Part shown: in pieces, positions 63,444 through 64,000 of the stretch
How the letters are laid out: each line of letters begins with the position of its first letter
Numbering within the stretch: the first letter of the stretch is position 1
Assembly (NCBI RefSeq): GCF_964204645.1
Contig: NC_134035.1
Location: 430,001 to 494,000, forward strand
DNA: 64,000 bases
Direction of reading: 5' to 3'
Source: Tubulanus polymorphus
Lineage: Eukaryota; Nemertea; Palaeonemertea; Tubulaniformes; Tubulanidae
Position numbers and translations under genes: made by a program
The notes under the pieces: model-generated
The model's database searches: none
Told to the model about the DNA's origin: nothing
The model's input: the letters and a program-made list of their open reading frames with translations, nothing else

Positions 63444-64000
63444 GGTGGCCTAGCTCAGTCAGTTTTAGTGGTATATACCTGATAGAAGTCTTATTAGGAC
63501 CAGAAAGGACTGGCAGTTGACGAAAAACATTGTTTTCTGATCCATTCTACACTGTATTTAAGGATTGCAAAAAAAGTCTTCATTGAAAACAGTTAAAATA
63601 AAGAAAAGTGGCTCTATGATTCTAACATTCTAACAAAAGTGGCTCTATGATTCCAACATTAAATTCTAACAATTTATTGCCATGCCTACATAGCAAACTT
63701 CAGTTGCTAAGGCTTTTTTGTAATCATTTGATACAGTGTGCAATGGATTAAAAAACGACTGCCCCTCAGTAAGTTTAGGTAAAAGGGTCAAAAGGGTAAG
63801 CACAGATGGGCAGCTGATCTAAAAGCATCGGTTCCATTTAAACTGCATTGAGGGATAACCTAAATCTTCTTTAACTCAAATGATCTTCAATACAACGTAA
63901 AATGGATTAAATATCAAAGTTTAAGGTTGGCCGCCTATCTGTGCCATCTCATTTGAGACAACAGGTTACGTACTACCAAAACTGACTGAGCTAGGCCACC
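63444..64000. mobile_element. Foldback element with GGTGGCCTAGCTCAGTCAG termini, cut by window end
   Basis: The left terminus at 63444 and the right terminus ending at 64000 are inverted copies over about 35 bp. The terminus resembles a tRNA A-box (TAGCTCAGTCAG). Inner halves relate to the foldback family at 61515-61945. The right flank lies outside the window. Confidence 0.55.

Overview
The window looks like nuclear DNA of an invertebrate metazoan, probably marine. It is AT-rich, its only convincing gene is split into dozens of tiny exons with GT-AG introns, it carries a Penelope-like retroelement with a GIY-YIG endonuclease, and it is packed with minisatellites, satellites, tRNA-derived SINE-like pieces and short inverted-repeat transposons. 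I cannot name the species, and I found no bacterial or viral features.

Layout. From 1 to 27.6 kb I can support no confident protein gene. This part holds a 44-bp minisatellite (2.79-3.41 kb), purine-rich low-complexity DNA (3.95-4.6 kb), a directly duplicated block of 3.0-3.6 kb (4.8-11.4 kb), AT-rich DNA, a 29-bp/72-bp minisatellite district with candidate minus-strand cysteine-rich terminal exons (15.2-20.1 kb), a 28-bp satellite with higher-order structure (21.5-22.9 kb), and a hairpin-forming repeat field (23.1-27.6 kb). From 27.6 to 31.1 kb lies a broken, inverted, rearranged copy of the 3' half of the main gene.

The main gene runs on the minus strand from about 60.6 kb (ATG) to 34.84 kb (stop). 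I assembled 40 coding exons, about 2.16 kb of CDS in 25.8 kb, giving about 720 aa. All but four exons are 24-120 nt, and nearly all are symmetric phase 0, so exons can be skipped or duplicated without a frame change. The 5' part is three tandem ~1.7-kb cassettes, each with the same five exons. The middle holds a KH-like segment and many Thr/Ala/Lys micro-exons. The 3' part encodes acidic, proline-rich and Arg-rich segments and a 155-aa terminal exon. I do not recognise the protein family. The basic clusters and charged low-complexity make-up suggest a nuclear or nucleic-acid-associated protein, but that is inference.

Mobile DNA inside or beside the gene includes a palindromic pair of 5'-truncated Penelope-like copies in an intron (46108-48432, 12-bp target duplication) and a solo hairpin copy of its terminus (37472-37727, 11-bp target duplication). 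There is also a hAT-like short element (51721-52213), and a Tc1/mariner-like element nested in a piggyBac-like one (61.9-62.8 kb).
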